DNA of 58,057 nucleotides from the NCBI RefSeq assembly GCF_000813845.1, contig NZ_JWTB01000035.1, positions 1-58,057 on the forward strand, given 5' to 3'. Position 1 is the first letter of the stretch; each line of letters begins with the position of its first letter. Under the pieces are notes generated by a model. It was given only the letters and a program-made list of their open reading frames with translations. It had not been told where the DNA came from and made no database searches. A program made the position numbers and the translations under genes. Origin of the DNA: Pseudarthrobacter phenanthrenivorans. GTDB lineage: Bacteria; Actinomycetota; Actinomycetes; Actinomycetales; Micrococcaceae. Positions 1-8,141 of the stretch are shown here, in pieces.

Positions 1-35
1 CGCCAACGCCCCATCACCTCCGCCCGAAAGCAACG

Positions 36-66
36 AACCCTCCCCCACGGAATGTGGGAGAGGGTT
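36..66. terminator. Hairpin, possible bidirectional terminator
   Basis: A 13-bp inverted repeat (AACCCTCCCCCAC against GTGGGAGAGGGTT, one mismatch) around a 5-nt loop lies downstream of the minus-strand permease gene. There is no long T-run, so terminator function is inferred from position and stem strength only. Confidence 0.45.
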
Positions 67-87
67 CAGCAAGACGCCGCATTACCT

Positions 88-170
88 GATGGCGCGTTGG
101 GGGAAAGCGGGCAGAACGTGATGGGGCGTTGGGGGAAAACGGGCAGAACGTGATGGCGCGTCCGGGGAGA
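88..170. repeat. 32-bp tandem repeat (2.6 copies) with an inverted partial copy at the window edge
   Basis: A unit starting GATGGCGCGTTGGGGG and ending GGGCAGAACGT occurs at 88-119 and 120-151 with two differences, and its first part recurs at 152-170. Bases 1-17 are nearly the reverse complement of the start of the second copy (GTGATGGGGCGTTGG). No protein sense is seen, so it looks like an intergenic repeat element. The window edge cuts the left side, so its full extent is unknown. Confidence 0.6.
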
Positions 171-172
171 GG

Positions 173-1636
173 TCAGGAGAGCGGGCGGTGCAGCTCTGCA
201 AGCTCCTGGTGGCGGGGGCTGTTCGGGTTCATCAGCGAGTGCTTGCGGCCGTAGCCGAAGTAAATGGCAAGGCCGATGATGAGCCACACGACGAACCGCA
301 GCCAGGTCTCCCAGTGCAGCTGCAGCATCAGGAAGGCAGACGCCAGGACGCCGAACGCCGGGATGAACGGCATCAGGGGCAGTCGGAAGGTGCGCGGAGC
401 GTCCGGCCGCTTGTAGCGGAAGATGATCACGGACAGGCAGACGACGACGAACGCGGCCAGGATGCCGATATTCGTCAGGTCCGCGACCGCCTTGATGGGG
501 AAGACGCCGGCCAGGAAGGCGGAGGCCACGCCGCCGATCCAGGTGACGCGCTGCGGGGTCCCGTGGCGGTCGGTCTTGGAGAACCAGCCGGGGAGCAGGC
601 CGTCGCGGCTCATGGAGAACCAGACCCGGGTGACACCGAGCAGGAAGGTCAGCATCACGGTGAGGATGGACAGCACCGCGAACACCGAAATGATGGTGGC
701 AATCACGGGCAGGCCCACCGAGGTGAACGCTGAGGCGAAGCCCGCCTTGGGGTCGATGTCCTTGTAGTTCTGCATGCCGGTCAGGACCAGGGTGGCGGCG
801 ACGTACAGCAGCATGGCGATGATGAGTGACAGCACGATGGCCTTGGGCATGTGCTTCTTGCCGTCCTTGGCTTCCTCGGCCGCGGTACTCATGGCGTCGT
901 AGCCGAACACGGCGAAGAACACGGTGGCGGAGCCGGCAACCACGGGGCCAAAGCCGCTGGGCATGAACGGGTTGTAGTTGTTGGTGTCGATGTAGAAGAC
1001 GCCCAGTCCGATGATGAAGAGGATCAGGACCACCTTGATGGCCACGGCCACGAGCTCGAACCTGCCGAAGGCCTTGGTGCCGCGGGAGAGGATCCAGGTG
1101 ACCAGGAGGCAGACCAGGATGGCGGGGATGTTGACGATCCCGCCCTTGCCTTCGTCGACGGTTGAGGTCATCCAGGCCGGCATATGGATGCCGATGCCCG
1201 CAAGGAAGGCGTCAAGGTAGCCGGAGATGCCGATGGCCACCACAGCCACGATGGCGATGTATTCCAGCAGCAGGTCCCAGCCGATGAACCAGCCGATCAC
1301 CTCGCCGAGGGCCACGTAGCCGTAGGTGTAGGCGGAGCCCGCACGCGGGATCATGCCCGCGAATTCCGCGTAGGACAGGGCCGCCGCCGCCGAGGCGAGG
1401 CCTGCGATGAGGAAGGAAATCAGTACCGCGGGCCCCACTCCCGGGTTTCCTTCGCTGCCGGCGGCCACCAGTCCCGCGAGGGAGAAGATGCCGACGCCGA
1501 TGATGCCGCCAACGCCGATGGCGGTGAGCTGCCACAGCCCGAGCGACTTGAACAGCCCGCTGTGCTTGTTCTCTTCTTCAATGTCATCGATGGGCTTTCG
1601 CCGCATAATCGATTGGCTCATGTCTTTACTGCTCAT
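173..1636 (-). CDS. APC-family amino-acid permease, cationic amino acid transporter (CAT) type
   Basis: Integral membrane amino-acid transporter of 487 residues, the usual size for APC permeases. About 12 hydrophobic segments follow a short cytoplasmic N-terminus. The first segment carries the glycine-rich family signature GVGGIIGVGIF, and SYAEFAGMIPRAGSAY follows after TM2, both typical of the CAT (2.A.3.3) branch that carries basic or broad-range amino acids. An upstream in-frame ATG at 1675 exists, but AGGAG sits 6 nt before the ATG at 1636, so I chose the shorter form. It is divergent from a LysR regulator across a 156-bp gap with GTTAG boxes, which suggests control by that regulator. Substrate is inferred from family only. 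Confidence 0.88.
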   Translation of the reverse strand: MSSKDMSQSIMRRKPIDDIEEENKHSGLFKSLGLWQLTAIGVGGIIGVGIFSLAGLVAAGSEGNPGVGPAVLISFLIAGLASAAAALSYAEFAGMIPRAGSAYTYGYVALGEVIGWFIGWDLLLEYIAIVAVVAIGISGYLDAFLAGIGIHMPAWMTSTVDEGKGGIVNIPAILVCLLVTWILSRGTKAFGRFELVAVAIKVVLILFIIGLGVFYIDTNNYNPFMPSGFGPVVAGSATVFFAVFGYDAMSTAAEEAKDGKKHMPKAIVLSLIIAMLLYVAATLVLTGMQNYKDIDPKAGFASAFTSVGLPVIATIISVFAVLSILTVMLTFLLGVTRVWFSMSRDGLLPGWFSKTDRHGTPQRVTWIGGVASAFLAGVFPIKAVADLTNIGILAAFVVVCLSVIIFRYKRPDAPRTFRLPLMPFIPAFGVLASAFLMLQLHWETWLRFVVWLIIGLAIYFGYGRKHSLMNPNSPRHQELAELHRPLS

Positions 1637-1735
1637 CCGGAACTCCTGCTTGGGGGTGCGACCCCGCCGCGGCACGCCAAGGAAACTGGCTGTGACGGGG
1701 GTAACTCGGTTTCAACAGTATGCGTGCGTGGTTGC

Positions 1736-1783
1736 GTTAGATAAAGTGACTACTTCTAACCTATATTCGTTAGTTTCAGTTAG
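1736..1783. promoter_or_regulatory. GTTAG-box cluster in the permease/LysR divergent promoter
   Basis: An inverted repeat GTTAGA (1736-1741) / TCTAAC (1755-1760) with a 13-nt spacer is followed by GTTAG at 1769-1773 and 1779-1783. The spacing and AT-richness fit a LysR-type recognition plus activation site just before the regulator start at 1793. Assignment to this LysR protein is inferred from adjacency. Confidence 0.5.
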
Positions 1784-1792
1784 GAATCCATC

Positions 1793-2707
1793 ATGCTTGA
1801 CGTCCGCCGGCTCCGCCTGCTCCGCGAGTTAAGCATCCGGGGGACGCTCGCGGAGGTGGCCGAGGCACTGCAGTACAGCCCGTCGTCGGTATCGCAGCAG
1901 CTGGCCCTCCTGGAGAAGGAAGTGGGCGTGGAACTGCTCCGGAAGACGGGGCGCCGGGTGCAGCTGACGCCGCAGGCCGAGGTGCTGGTGGCCCACACGG
2001 CACAGCTGCTGGAAACGATGGAGCAGGCCGAGGCGGACCTGGCCGCGTCCCTGACCACCGTGACCGGCACCGTGCGGATCGCCGTGTTCCAGTCGGCGGC
2101 GCTGGCGCTTATGCCGGACACGCTGACCCGGATGGCCGCCACCTACCCCGAGGTGCGGATCGAGATGATCCAGCGCGAACCGGAAACGGCGCTGCACGAA
2201 ACCTGGGCCCGCGACTTCGACCTGGTGATTGCGGAGCAGTATCCCGGGCACGCCGCCCCCCGCTACCCCGAGCTGGACCGGGTGAAGCTGACCACCGACG
2301 CCATCCGCCTGGCCGTTCCCCCGGCGGCTGGGGGCGGGCCGGCCATCCGCGGGATTGAGGACACGGCAGAGCTGGCATGGGTCATGGAACCCCGGGGTGC
2401 GGCGTCCAGGCACTGGGCGGAGCAGGCGTGCCGCAGTGCCGGTTTCGAGCCGGATGTCCGGTTCGAAACCGCCGACCTCCAGGCCCAGGCCCGGCTGATC
2501 GAGTCCGGCAACGCGGTGGCGCTGATGCCGGACCTCGTGTGGACCGGCCGCGGCACCACGGCGCAGTTGCTGGAGCTTCCCGGCAAGCCGCACCGGACCA
2601 TCTTCACCTCGGTGCGCCGCTCCAGCGCGCAGCGCCCGGCCATCCTGGCTGCCAGGGAGACCCTTGCTGCGGCCGCCGCGGCAGTGGCAAGGGACGACGC
2701 CGGGTGA
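1793..2707 (+). CDS. LysR-family transcriptional regulator
   Basis: Cytoplasmic DNA-binding regulator of 304 residues, full length for the family. The N-terminal winged helix-turn-helix (about residues 3-62) contains the typical helix EALQYSPSSVSQQLALLE. The rest is a periplasmic-binding-protein-like effector domain (about 90-290). It starts at ATG 1793 with only a weak purine stretch upstream. It is divergent from the amino-acid permease with a repeat-rich shared promoter, so it probably senses an amino acid and controls the permease and itself. The effector cannot be told from sequence. Confidence 0.88.
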   Translation: MLDVRRLRLLRELSIRGTLAEVAEALQYSPSSVSQQLALLEKEVGVELLRKTGRRVQLTPQAEVLVAHTAQLLETMEQAEADLAASLTTVTGTVRIAVFQSAALALMPDTLTRMAATYPEVRIEMIQREPETALHETWARDFDLVIAEQYPGHAAPRYPELDRVKLTTDAIRLAVPPAAGGGPAIRGIEDTAELAWVMEPRGAASRHWAEQACRSAGFEPDVRFETADLQAQARLIESGNAVALMPDLVWTGRGTTAQLLELPGKPHRTIFTSVRRSSAQRPAILAARETLAAAAAAVARDDAG

Positions 2708-2744
2708 GCGGCCGCCGTCGTCCGTGTCCTTTACTGCGCGGCCA

Positions 2745-2771
2745 GGCAGCACTTGGTGCGCAGGTGCTGCC
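2745..2771 (+). terminator. Hairpin after the LysR gene
   Basis: A perfect 8-bp stem, GGCAGCAC / GTGCTGCC, encloses an 11-nt loop 38 nt after the LysR stop codon. There is no T-tract, so it could be a weak terminator or an RNA-stabilising structure. Confidence 0.35.
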
Positions 2772-2869
2772 CCTGCCCGCCGAATCCTCCCGTCACCGCG
2801 CCCGTACGTGACCGCAGTGTTTCCTGCGTCACTGCGGCCCAGGGGCCGCAGGTCTAGACTGGAGCCGTT

Positions 2870-3295
2870 ATGAATCGAACAATGTTCAAGTCCAAAATCC
2901 ACCGGGCCACGGTGACGCACGCCGACCTGCACTACGTAGGTTCGGTCACCGTTGACCTCGACCTGCTTGAGGCCGCCGACATCCTGCCCGGCGAGCTGGT
3001 GTCCATTGTGGATGTCACCAACGGCGCACGGCTTGAGACCTACACCATCGCCGGCGAGCGCGGTTCCGGCGTCATCGGCATCAACGGTGCAGCGGCGCAC
3101 CTCATGCACGAGAACGACATCGTCATCCTGATCACCTACGCGCAGATGACCACCGAAGAAGCCAAGGCCTATCAGCCGCGGGTGGTCCACGTGGACCAGG
3201 ACAACCGGATCATCCAGCTGGGCAACGATCCTGCGGAGGGCCTGACACCCGGCATGATGCGCCCCCCTTTCGCGCTTAACAACGCCACCCTGTAA
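2870..3295 (+). CDS. panD: Aspartate 1-decarboxylase (pro-enzyme)
   Basis: Makes beta-alanine from L-aspartate for pantothenate and coenzyme A. The 141-residue protein aligns well with the bacterial family: N-terminus MFKSKIHRATVTHADLHY, then the self-cleavage site Gly24-Ser25 that yields the pyruvoyl group, with Arg54 and Tyr58 at the positions used by the Escherichia coli enzyme. The C-terminal tail beyond residue 120 is somewhat longer than in E. coli. GGAG lies 5 nt before ATG, and a TAGACT hexamer (2855-2860) is close by. The 5' side carries an 8-bp hairpin (CCGCAGTG 2812-2819 / CACTGCGG 2830-2837) that may be an operator. It is the first gene of a same-strand run ending at 6611. Confidence 0.95.
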   Translation: MNRTMFKSKIHRATVTHADLHYVGSVTVDLDLLEAADILPGELVSIVDVTNGARLETYTIAGERGSGVIGINGAAAHLMHENDIVILITYAQMTTEEAKAYQPRVVHVDQDNRIIQLGNDPAEGLTPGMMRPPFALNNATL

Positions 3296-3364
3296 CCGGA
3301 GCGTGTGTCCCGGCCCCTCCCTCCGCCGCGCCCAAAAGGCCCGCCCGTGCCACCAGGCTGACCC

Positions 3365-4291
3365 TTGCTAGGGGTGCTGGCGGGCTTCTTCGTGGTCTGG
3401 TGCATCATCCTCGTGGGATGGTTCGTGGGCCGGCGGAAGATCCTGGGCGACAACGCGAGGCCGGTGCTCAGCGGCCTCACGTTTTTCGTGGCCAGCCCCG
3501 CCCTCCTTTTTGAAACCCTCAGCAAAGCCCGCCTGCAGGAAGTGTTCGCCGAGCCCCTGCTGGTCACCGCCATGGCTGCCATCACCACCGCGGCCATCTT
3601 CTTCACCATCGCCAGGTTCGGGCTGAAGCGGGCACTCCCCGAGTCCCTGATGTCAGCCATGTCCGCGTCCCTGGCAAACTCCGCGAACCTGGGTATTCCC
3701 ATTGCGGTATATGTCCTGGGGGACGCGAGCTACGTGGCTCCGCTGCTCATCTTCCAACTGGCGTTCTTCACGCCAATGTTCCTGATGATCCTGGACTCCA
3801 GCACCAGCACGCACCGCACCACCGTGATCGGGTTCTTCCTGATGATCCTGCGCAACCCCATGATCGTGGGGTCCGGCCTGGGGCTGCTGGTGGCCGGCAC
3901 CGGCTTCCAGGTTCCGGCGCTGGTCATGGAGCCCATCCACCTGATTGGCGGAGCGGCCATCCCCGCCATGCTGATCGCGTTCGGCATGAGCCTGAACGGG
4001 ACCAGGCCGCTGCAGGCGTCGGCGGGCCGGCGGACGGACACCCTGCTGGCCAGCGGCTTCAAGCTGGCCGTCCAGCCGGCACTGGCCTACGTCTTCGCCC
4101 GCTTCGCGCTGGGAATGGACGGCCACGCGCTGTTCGCCGTAGTGGTGACCTCCGCCCTGCCCACCGCGCAGAATGTCTTCGTGGCCGCCAGCAGGTACCA
4201 GACCGGGCTGACCGTGGCCAAGGACACCGTGCTGATCACCACCGTGGTGGCCGTACCGGCGATGATCGGCGTCGCGCTCTTGCTGGCCTGA
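3365..4291 (+). CDS. AEC-family (auxin efflux carrier-like) permease
   Basis: Predicted 308-residue membrane protein with about ten hydrophobic segments, the standard length for bacterial AEC transporters, which carry organic anions, malonate or amino acids. The first-half signature SLANSANLGIPIAVYVLG and the second-half GGAAIPAMLIAFGMSL match the family's two inverted halves. An in-frame TGA at 3359 forces the start to TTG 3365 or GTG 3374, and no strong ribosome site is visible for either. It lies 67 nt after panD and 58 nt before an amine oxidase gene, so it may move a substrate or product of those enzymes. That link is inference. Confidence 0.82.
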   Translation: MLGVLAGFFVVWCIILVGWFVGRRKILGDNARPVLSGLTFFVASPALLFETLSKARLQEVFAEPLLVTAMAAITTAAIFFTIARFGLKRALPESLMSAMSASLANSANLGIPIAVYVLGDASYVAPLLIFQLAFFTPMFLMILDSSTSTHRTTVIGFFLMILRNPMIVGSGLGLLVAGTGFQVPALVMEPIHLIGGAAIPAMLIAFGMSLNGTRPLQASAGRRTDTLLASGFKLAVQPALAYVFARFALGMDGHALFAVVVTSALPTAQNVFVAASRYQTGLTVAKDTVLITTVVAVPAMIGVALLLA

Positions 4292-4349
4292 CGCCGCCGG
4301 CGCAGCTGGCAAAACTGAACCTGATGGCAGCACTAACCCTGGAGGGCTG

Positions 4350-5483
4350 ATGAATACCGTGTTGGATACCGTGGTGATTGGCGGCGGAGCCATGGGCTCC
4401 GCCGCAGCGTGGGCGCTGTCCCGCCGCGGCCGCGAGGTGACGCTGGTGGAGCAGTTCGGCCCCGCGCACAAGATCGGGGCGTCCCACGGCGCAACCCGCA
4501 ACCTGAACCCCGGTTACCACCAGCCCGACTATGTCGCCATGCTGGCCGAGGGGCTGGCGCTGTGGGAGGAACTGGAACAGGAAAGCGGCGCGCAGTTGCT
4601 GGCCCGGACCGGCGTCGTCACCCACGGCCCGGGCGGGGACCTGCCGAAGGTCTTCGAGGCGCTCACCGCCGCCGGCATCCGCGCAGAGTTCGTGGTCCCG
4701 GCCGAGGCCGGCGAACGCTGGCGCGGGATCCGGTTCGACCAGCAGGTCCTGCACATGCCCGACGGCGGCCAGCTCAACCCGGAGGCCGCACTGCCGGCGT
4801 TCCAGCGGCTTGCCGCGGCCCGGGGCGCCGACATCAGGCACCACACCAAGGTGGCGGGCTTCGAGGTGTTCGACGACGGCGTGCGGCTGACGCTTGAATC
4901 GGCCGCGGGCACGGAGGTGGTCACCGCGGCCCAGGCCGTGGTGACGGCGGGCGGCTGGACGGAGAAGCTGCTGTCCGGAGCTTTGAATCGGACGGGTACT
5001 GAGTTCCGGATCCCGAAACTCCGGGTGACCCAGGAGCAGCCGGCGCATTTCCGGGTGGCGGACCCGGGTGCGGTGTGGCCCGGCTTCAACCACTACCCGG
5101 GCCGGGACTACCAGGGCTGGTACTCCCCCGTCTATGGAATGCAGACCCCCGGCGAGGGCATCAAGGCCGGCTGGCACGGCGTGGGTCCGGTGGTGGACCC
5201 GGACCACCGGGACTTCCTGCCGGAACCGAAACAGCTCGCGGCGCTGCAGGACTACGCACGGCAGTGGCTGCCCGGCGTCGATCCCGATTCCTTCGAGGCC
5301 ATCAGCTGCACCTATACCACCACCCCGGACGAGGACTTCATCCTGGACCGGATAGGGCCGGTGGTGATCGGCGCAGGCTTCTCCGGCCACGGCTTCAAGT
5401 TCACGCCGGTGATTGGGCGCATCCTTGCCGATCTCGCCACCGGAACCAGGCCCGCGCCGTCGATCTTCCGGGCGTCCCGCTAG
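4350..5483 (+). CDS. FAD-dependent N-methyl-amino-acid oxidase (monomeric sarcosine oxidase / N-methyltryptophan oxidase type)
   Basis: Flavoenzyme of the DAO superfamily, 377 residues, oxidatively demethylating N-methylated amino acids to the free amino acid, formaldehyde and H2O2. The N-terminal dinucleotide fold begins VVIGGGAMGSAAAW, followed by ASHGATR, where family members bind FAD. Near the C-terminus, SCTYTTTPDEDF keeps the cysteine (about residue 320) that carries covalent FAD in monomeric sarcosine oxidase, followed by GAGFSGHGFKFTP. GGAGG precedes ATG 4350. It is 27 nt from the next gene, so the two are probably cotranscribed. Sarcosine versus another N-methyl amino acid cannot be decided. 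Confidence 0.85.
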   Translation: MNTVLDTVVIGGGAMGSAAAWALSRRGREVTLVEQFGPAHKIGASHGATRNLNPGYHQPDYVAMLAEGLALWEELEQESGAQLLARTGVVTHGPGGDLPKVFEALTAAGIRAEFVVPAEAGERWRGIRFDQQVLHMPDGGQLNPEAALPAFQRLAAARGADIRHHTKVAGFEVFDDGVRLTLESAAGTEVVTAAQAVVTAGGWTEKLLSGALNRTGTEFRIPKLRVTQEQPAHFRVADPGAVWPGFNHYPGRDYQGWYSPVYGMQTPGEGIKAGWHGVGPVVDPDHRDFLPEPKQLAALQDYARQWLPGVDPDSFEAISCTYTTTPDEDFILDRIGPVVIGAGFSGHGFKFTPVIGRILADLATGTRPAPSIFRASR

Positions 5484-5510
5484 GGGCACTGACCTAGAGA
5501 AAGAGAACCC

Positions 5511-6611
5511 ATGATGACAATCCCGGAAGAAGTCGACACTCCGGAGATCCTGGTCGACCGGGATGTGCTCCAGCGGAACATCGACCGCATGGCCGCTGCC
5601 GTCCACGCGAAAGGTTTGAACCTCCGACCCCACGTGAAAACCCACAAGGTGCCCGAAATCGCGCAACTGCAGCTGGCGGCCGGTGCAGTCGGCATCACTG
5701 TAGCGACCCTCGGGGAGGCTGAAGTCTTTGCAGAACACGGAGCTACCGACATCTTCATCGCTTACCCCATCTGGGTCGGTCCCCGTCAAGCCGAACGCCT
5801 GCGCCGGCTTGCTGCCACCACAAAGATCTCAGTGGGACTGGATTCACGGGAGGCCGCCGAAGCCATGGGAGCGTCCCTGGATGACGCAGCCGGCGACTTT
5901 GACGTGCTGCTGGAAATCGACAGCGGCCATCACCGAAGCGGAATCGCCCCAGGTGCCGTCGTTGGCGTGGCCCACGCCGCGGCACGCGCCGGTCTGAGGG
6001 TCAGAGGCGTCTTCACCTTCCCGGGCCACAGCTACGCCCCCGGGATGCCCCTGAAAGCAACCGAAGAAGAACGGATGGCCCTCAGCCAGGCCTCGGACCT
6101 GCTCACGCAAGCAGGATTTGAAATCCTGCATCGCAGCGGCGGTTCAACTCCCACCGCCACTCTCACCGGTGATTCCGTAGCCACCGAGGTCCGGCCAGGA
6201 GTTTATGTCTTCAATGATGCCCAGCAACTGGAACTGGAACGATGCGCCCCTGAAGACATCGCGCTGACCGTCGCCGCAACAGTGGTAAGCCGGCATGAGG
6301 GCGACGACGTCATACCGCGAAGGATCGTCCTGGACTCTGGCAGCAAGATCCTGGGCGGCGACCGACCTGCGTGGGCCACCGGCTATGGACGGCTGCTCGA
6401 CTATCCCGAAGCACGCATCACCGCGCTCTCGGAACATCACGCGACCGTGGTCTGGCCACCAGATGCAGAGCTCCCGCCTCTCGGAGAGCGGTTACGGGTA
6501 ATACCGAACCACGTCTGCGTGGCCGTGAATCTCGTTGACGACATCACTGTCGTCGCCAGCGGCAAAATCGTGGACCGCTGGCGCGTAGCCGCACGCGGAA
6601 AAAACAAATAG
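5511..6611 (+). CDS. D-threonine aldolase / D-serine dehydratase-like PLP enzyme
   Basis: Fold-type III PLP enzyme of 366 residues. The alanine-racemase-like N-terminal barrel has RPHVKTHK with the Schiff-base lysine at about Lys43, and the C-terminal domain has PNHVC (His334, Cys336), the metal-binding pair of D-threonine aldolases and eukaryotic-type D-serine dehydratases. It would cleave beta-hydroxy D-amino acids to glycine plus aldehyde, or dehydrate D-serine. AGAGAAAGAGAA precedes ATG 5511. Codon use is a little less G/C-biased than in the flanking genes, which hints at separate acquisition. With the upstream oxidase it forms a two-enzyme unit for unusual (N-methyl or D-) amino acids. 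Confidence 0.82.
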   Translation: MMTIPEEVDTPEILVDRDVLQRNIDRMAAAVHAKGLNLRPHVKTHKVPEIAQLQLAAGAVGITVATLGEAEVFAEHGATDIFIAYPIWVGPRQAERLRRLAATTKISVGLDSREAAEAMGASLDDAAGDFDVLLEIDSGHHRSGIAPGAVVGVAHAAARAGLRVRGVFTFPGHSYAPGMPLKATEEERMALSQASDLLTQAGFEILHRSGGSTPTATLTGDSVATEVRPGVYVFNDAQQLELERCAPEDIALTVAATVVSRHEGDDVIPRRIVLDSGSKILGGDRPAWATGYGRLLDYPEARITALSEHHATVVWPPDAELPPLGERLRVIPNHVCVAVNLVDDITVVASGKIVDRWRVAARGKNK

Positions 6612-6675
6612 CGGGGAAGAAAACACACATTCGCCCTGAGGGCTTGTCTGCAGGAACATCTCCGCCGGCGGCAGC

Positions 6676-8139
6676 CTAGCTGGAGCTGCCGTCCGCCTGG
6701 GTGGGCACGGGCTCCGCGTCGGAATTGCCGCTGTCTTCGGCCTTCACCGCAGGCATGGACAGCACCGCTGCCACCGTGAGCAGGCCGGCCACCAGCGCGG
6801 CCAGGAACACGGCACCGGACGCGTTGATCACAGTGGCGGGATCGGCGTCGCCGCCGCTGCTGCCGCCATAGATGGAGTTGGCCACGGCACCGAACACGGC
6901 CACGCCCAGGGCGCTGCCGATGGACCGGGCGAACATGTTGGTGCTGGTCACCACCCCGCGTTCGTGCCAGGGAACGCTGGACTGGGCGGAGATCAGGGTG
7001 GGGGTGGCCAGCAGGCCCAGGCCAAGCCCGACGACGAAGCAGCTGACCGCGATGAGCGCCACGTTGGGAGAAGCGGCCGTCAGGGACAGGATCAGCAGGC
7101 CCGCCACCGCGACGGCAATGCCGATCAGGGCGGTGGACTTGAACCCGATCCGCAGGTAGAACTTCCCGGCCTGCGAGGCGCTGAGCGGCCAGCCGAGGGT
7201 GAGGGCGGCGAGCGCCAGGCCCGCGACCAGCGGCGAGGAGGAAAGGGCGCCTTCCAGGAAGGTGGGAACGTAGGAGGTGAGCCCGATCATCATCGCTCCG
7301 ACGCCGAAGGACACCAGCGCGGTGGTGGCCAACAGGCGGCGGGACACCACCCAGGAGGGCAGGATGGGCTCCGCTGCCCGGCGCTCCACCAGCAGGAACG
7401 CAACAAGCAGCACGGCCCCGACAGCAAAGACGCCAATGCTGATGGACGAGTTCCATGCCCACGCCTGGCCACCCTGCAGGGCGCCAAGGATCAGCAGGCC
7501 CAGCGACCCGGCGAGCAGCACGGCGCCGGCGTAGTCCACCTTGTGCGTGGCCCGTTCCACGTTTTCGTGAAGGGTGCGGACCAGCATCCACCCGGCCAGC
7601 AGGCAGAGCGGGACGTTGACCAGGAAGATGCCGCGCCAGATGCCCAGGGCGGAGAAGATGCCGCCCAGGCTGGGACCCACCACGGAGGAGACGGCCCAGA
7701 CGCTGGCCAGGTAGCCCTGGACCTTGGCCCGCTCCTGCAGGGTGTAGATGTCCCCGGCGATGGTGACGGACACCGGCAGTACCGCGCCGGCGCCGAGCCC
7801 CTGCAGGGCGCGGAAAGCGATCAGCGAAGGCATGCTCCACGCCACCCCGCACAGCACGGAACCGAGCAGGAACAGCCCGATCCCGGTGAGGATGATGGGT
7901 TTGCGGCCTGCCATGTCGGAGAGCTTGCCGTAGATGGGCACGGACACTGCCTGCGCCAGCAGGTACGCCGAGAACAGCCAGGGGAAGGACGAGAAGCCCC
8001 CCACGTCACGGACGATCGACGGGACGGCCGTGGCCACGATGGTCGAGTCGATGGCCACCAGGCCGGTGGACAGCATCAGGGCAATGAGGATTGGTCCCCG
8101 CTCGGACCGGAAGCCTACGCCGTCTTTTGCGTTCGCCAT
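6676..8139 (-). CDS. MFS transporter, DHA2 (EmrB/QacA) drug:H+ antiporter type
   Basis: Membrane exporter of 487 residues with about 14 hydrophobic segments, the count and length of the DHA2 family. Visible motifs are AIDSTIVATAVPSIVRDVG in TM1 (family motif D1), GKLSDMAGRKP between TM2 and TM3 (motif A) and RALQGLGAG in TM4 (motif B). The start lies 2 nt after the stop of the upstream flavin monooxygenase gene, so the two are surely cotranscribed and probably act on the same toxic or signalling compound. Substrate unknown. Confidence 0.87.
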   Translation of the reverse strand: MANAKDGVGFRSERGPILIALMLSTGLVAIDSTIVATAVPSIVRDVGGFSSFPWLFSAYLLAQAVSVPIYGKLSDMAGRKPIILTGIGLFLLGSVLCGVAWSMPSLIAFRALQGLGAGAVLPVSVTIAGDIYTLQERAKVQGYLASVWAVSSVVGPSLGGIFSALGIWRGIFLVNVPLCLLAGWMLVRTLHENVERATHKVDYAGAVLLAGSLGLLILGALQGGQAWAWNSSISIGVFAVGAVLLVAFLLVERRAAEPILPSWVVSRRLLATTALVSFGVGAMMIGLTSYVPTFLEGALSSSPLVAGLALAALTLGWPLSASQAGKFYLRIGFKSTALIGIAVAVAGLLILSLTAASPNVALIAVSCFVVGLGLGLLATPTLISAQSSVPWHERGVVTSTNMFARSIGSALGVAVFGAVANSIYGGSSGGDADPATVINASGAVFLAALVAGLLTVAAVLSMPAVKAEDSGNSDAEPVPTQADGSSS

Positions 8140-8141
8140 GG

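Noticed and set aside
1829..3190. Long open frame of 453 codons on the minus strand over the LysR and panD genes
   Set aside because: It is the antisense shadow of two clearly recognisable genes in high-GC DNA; no family features.
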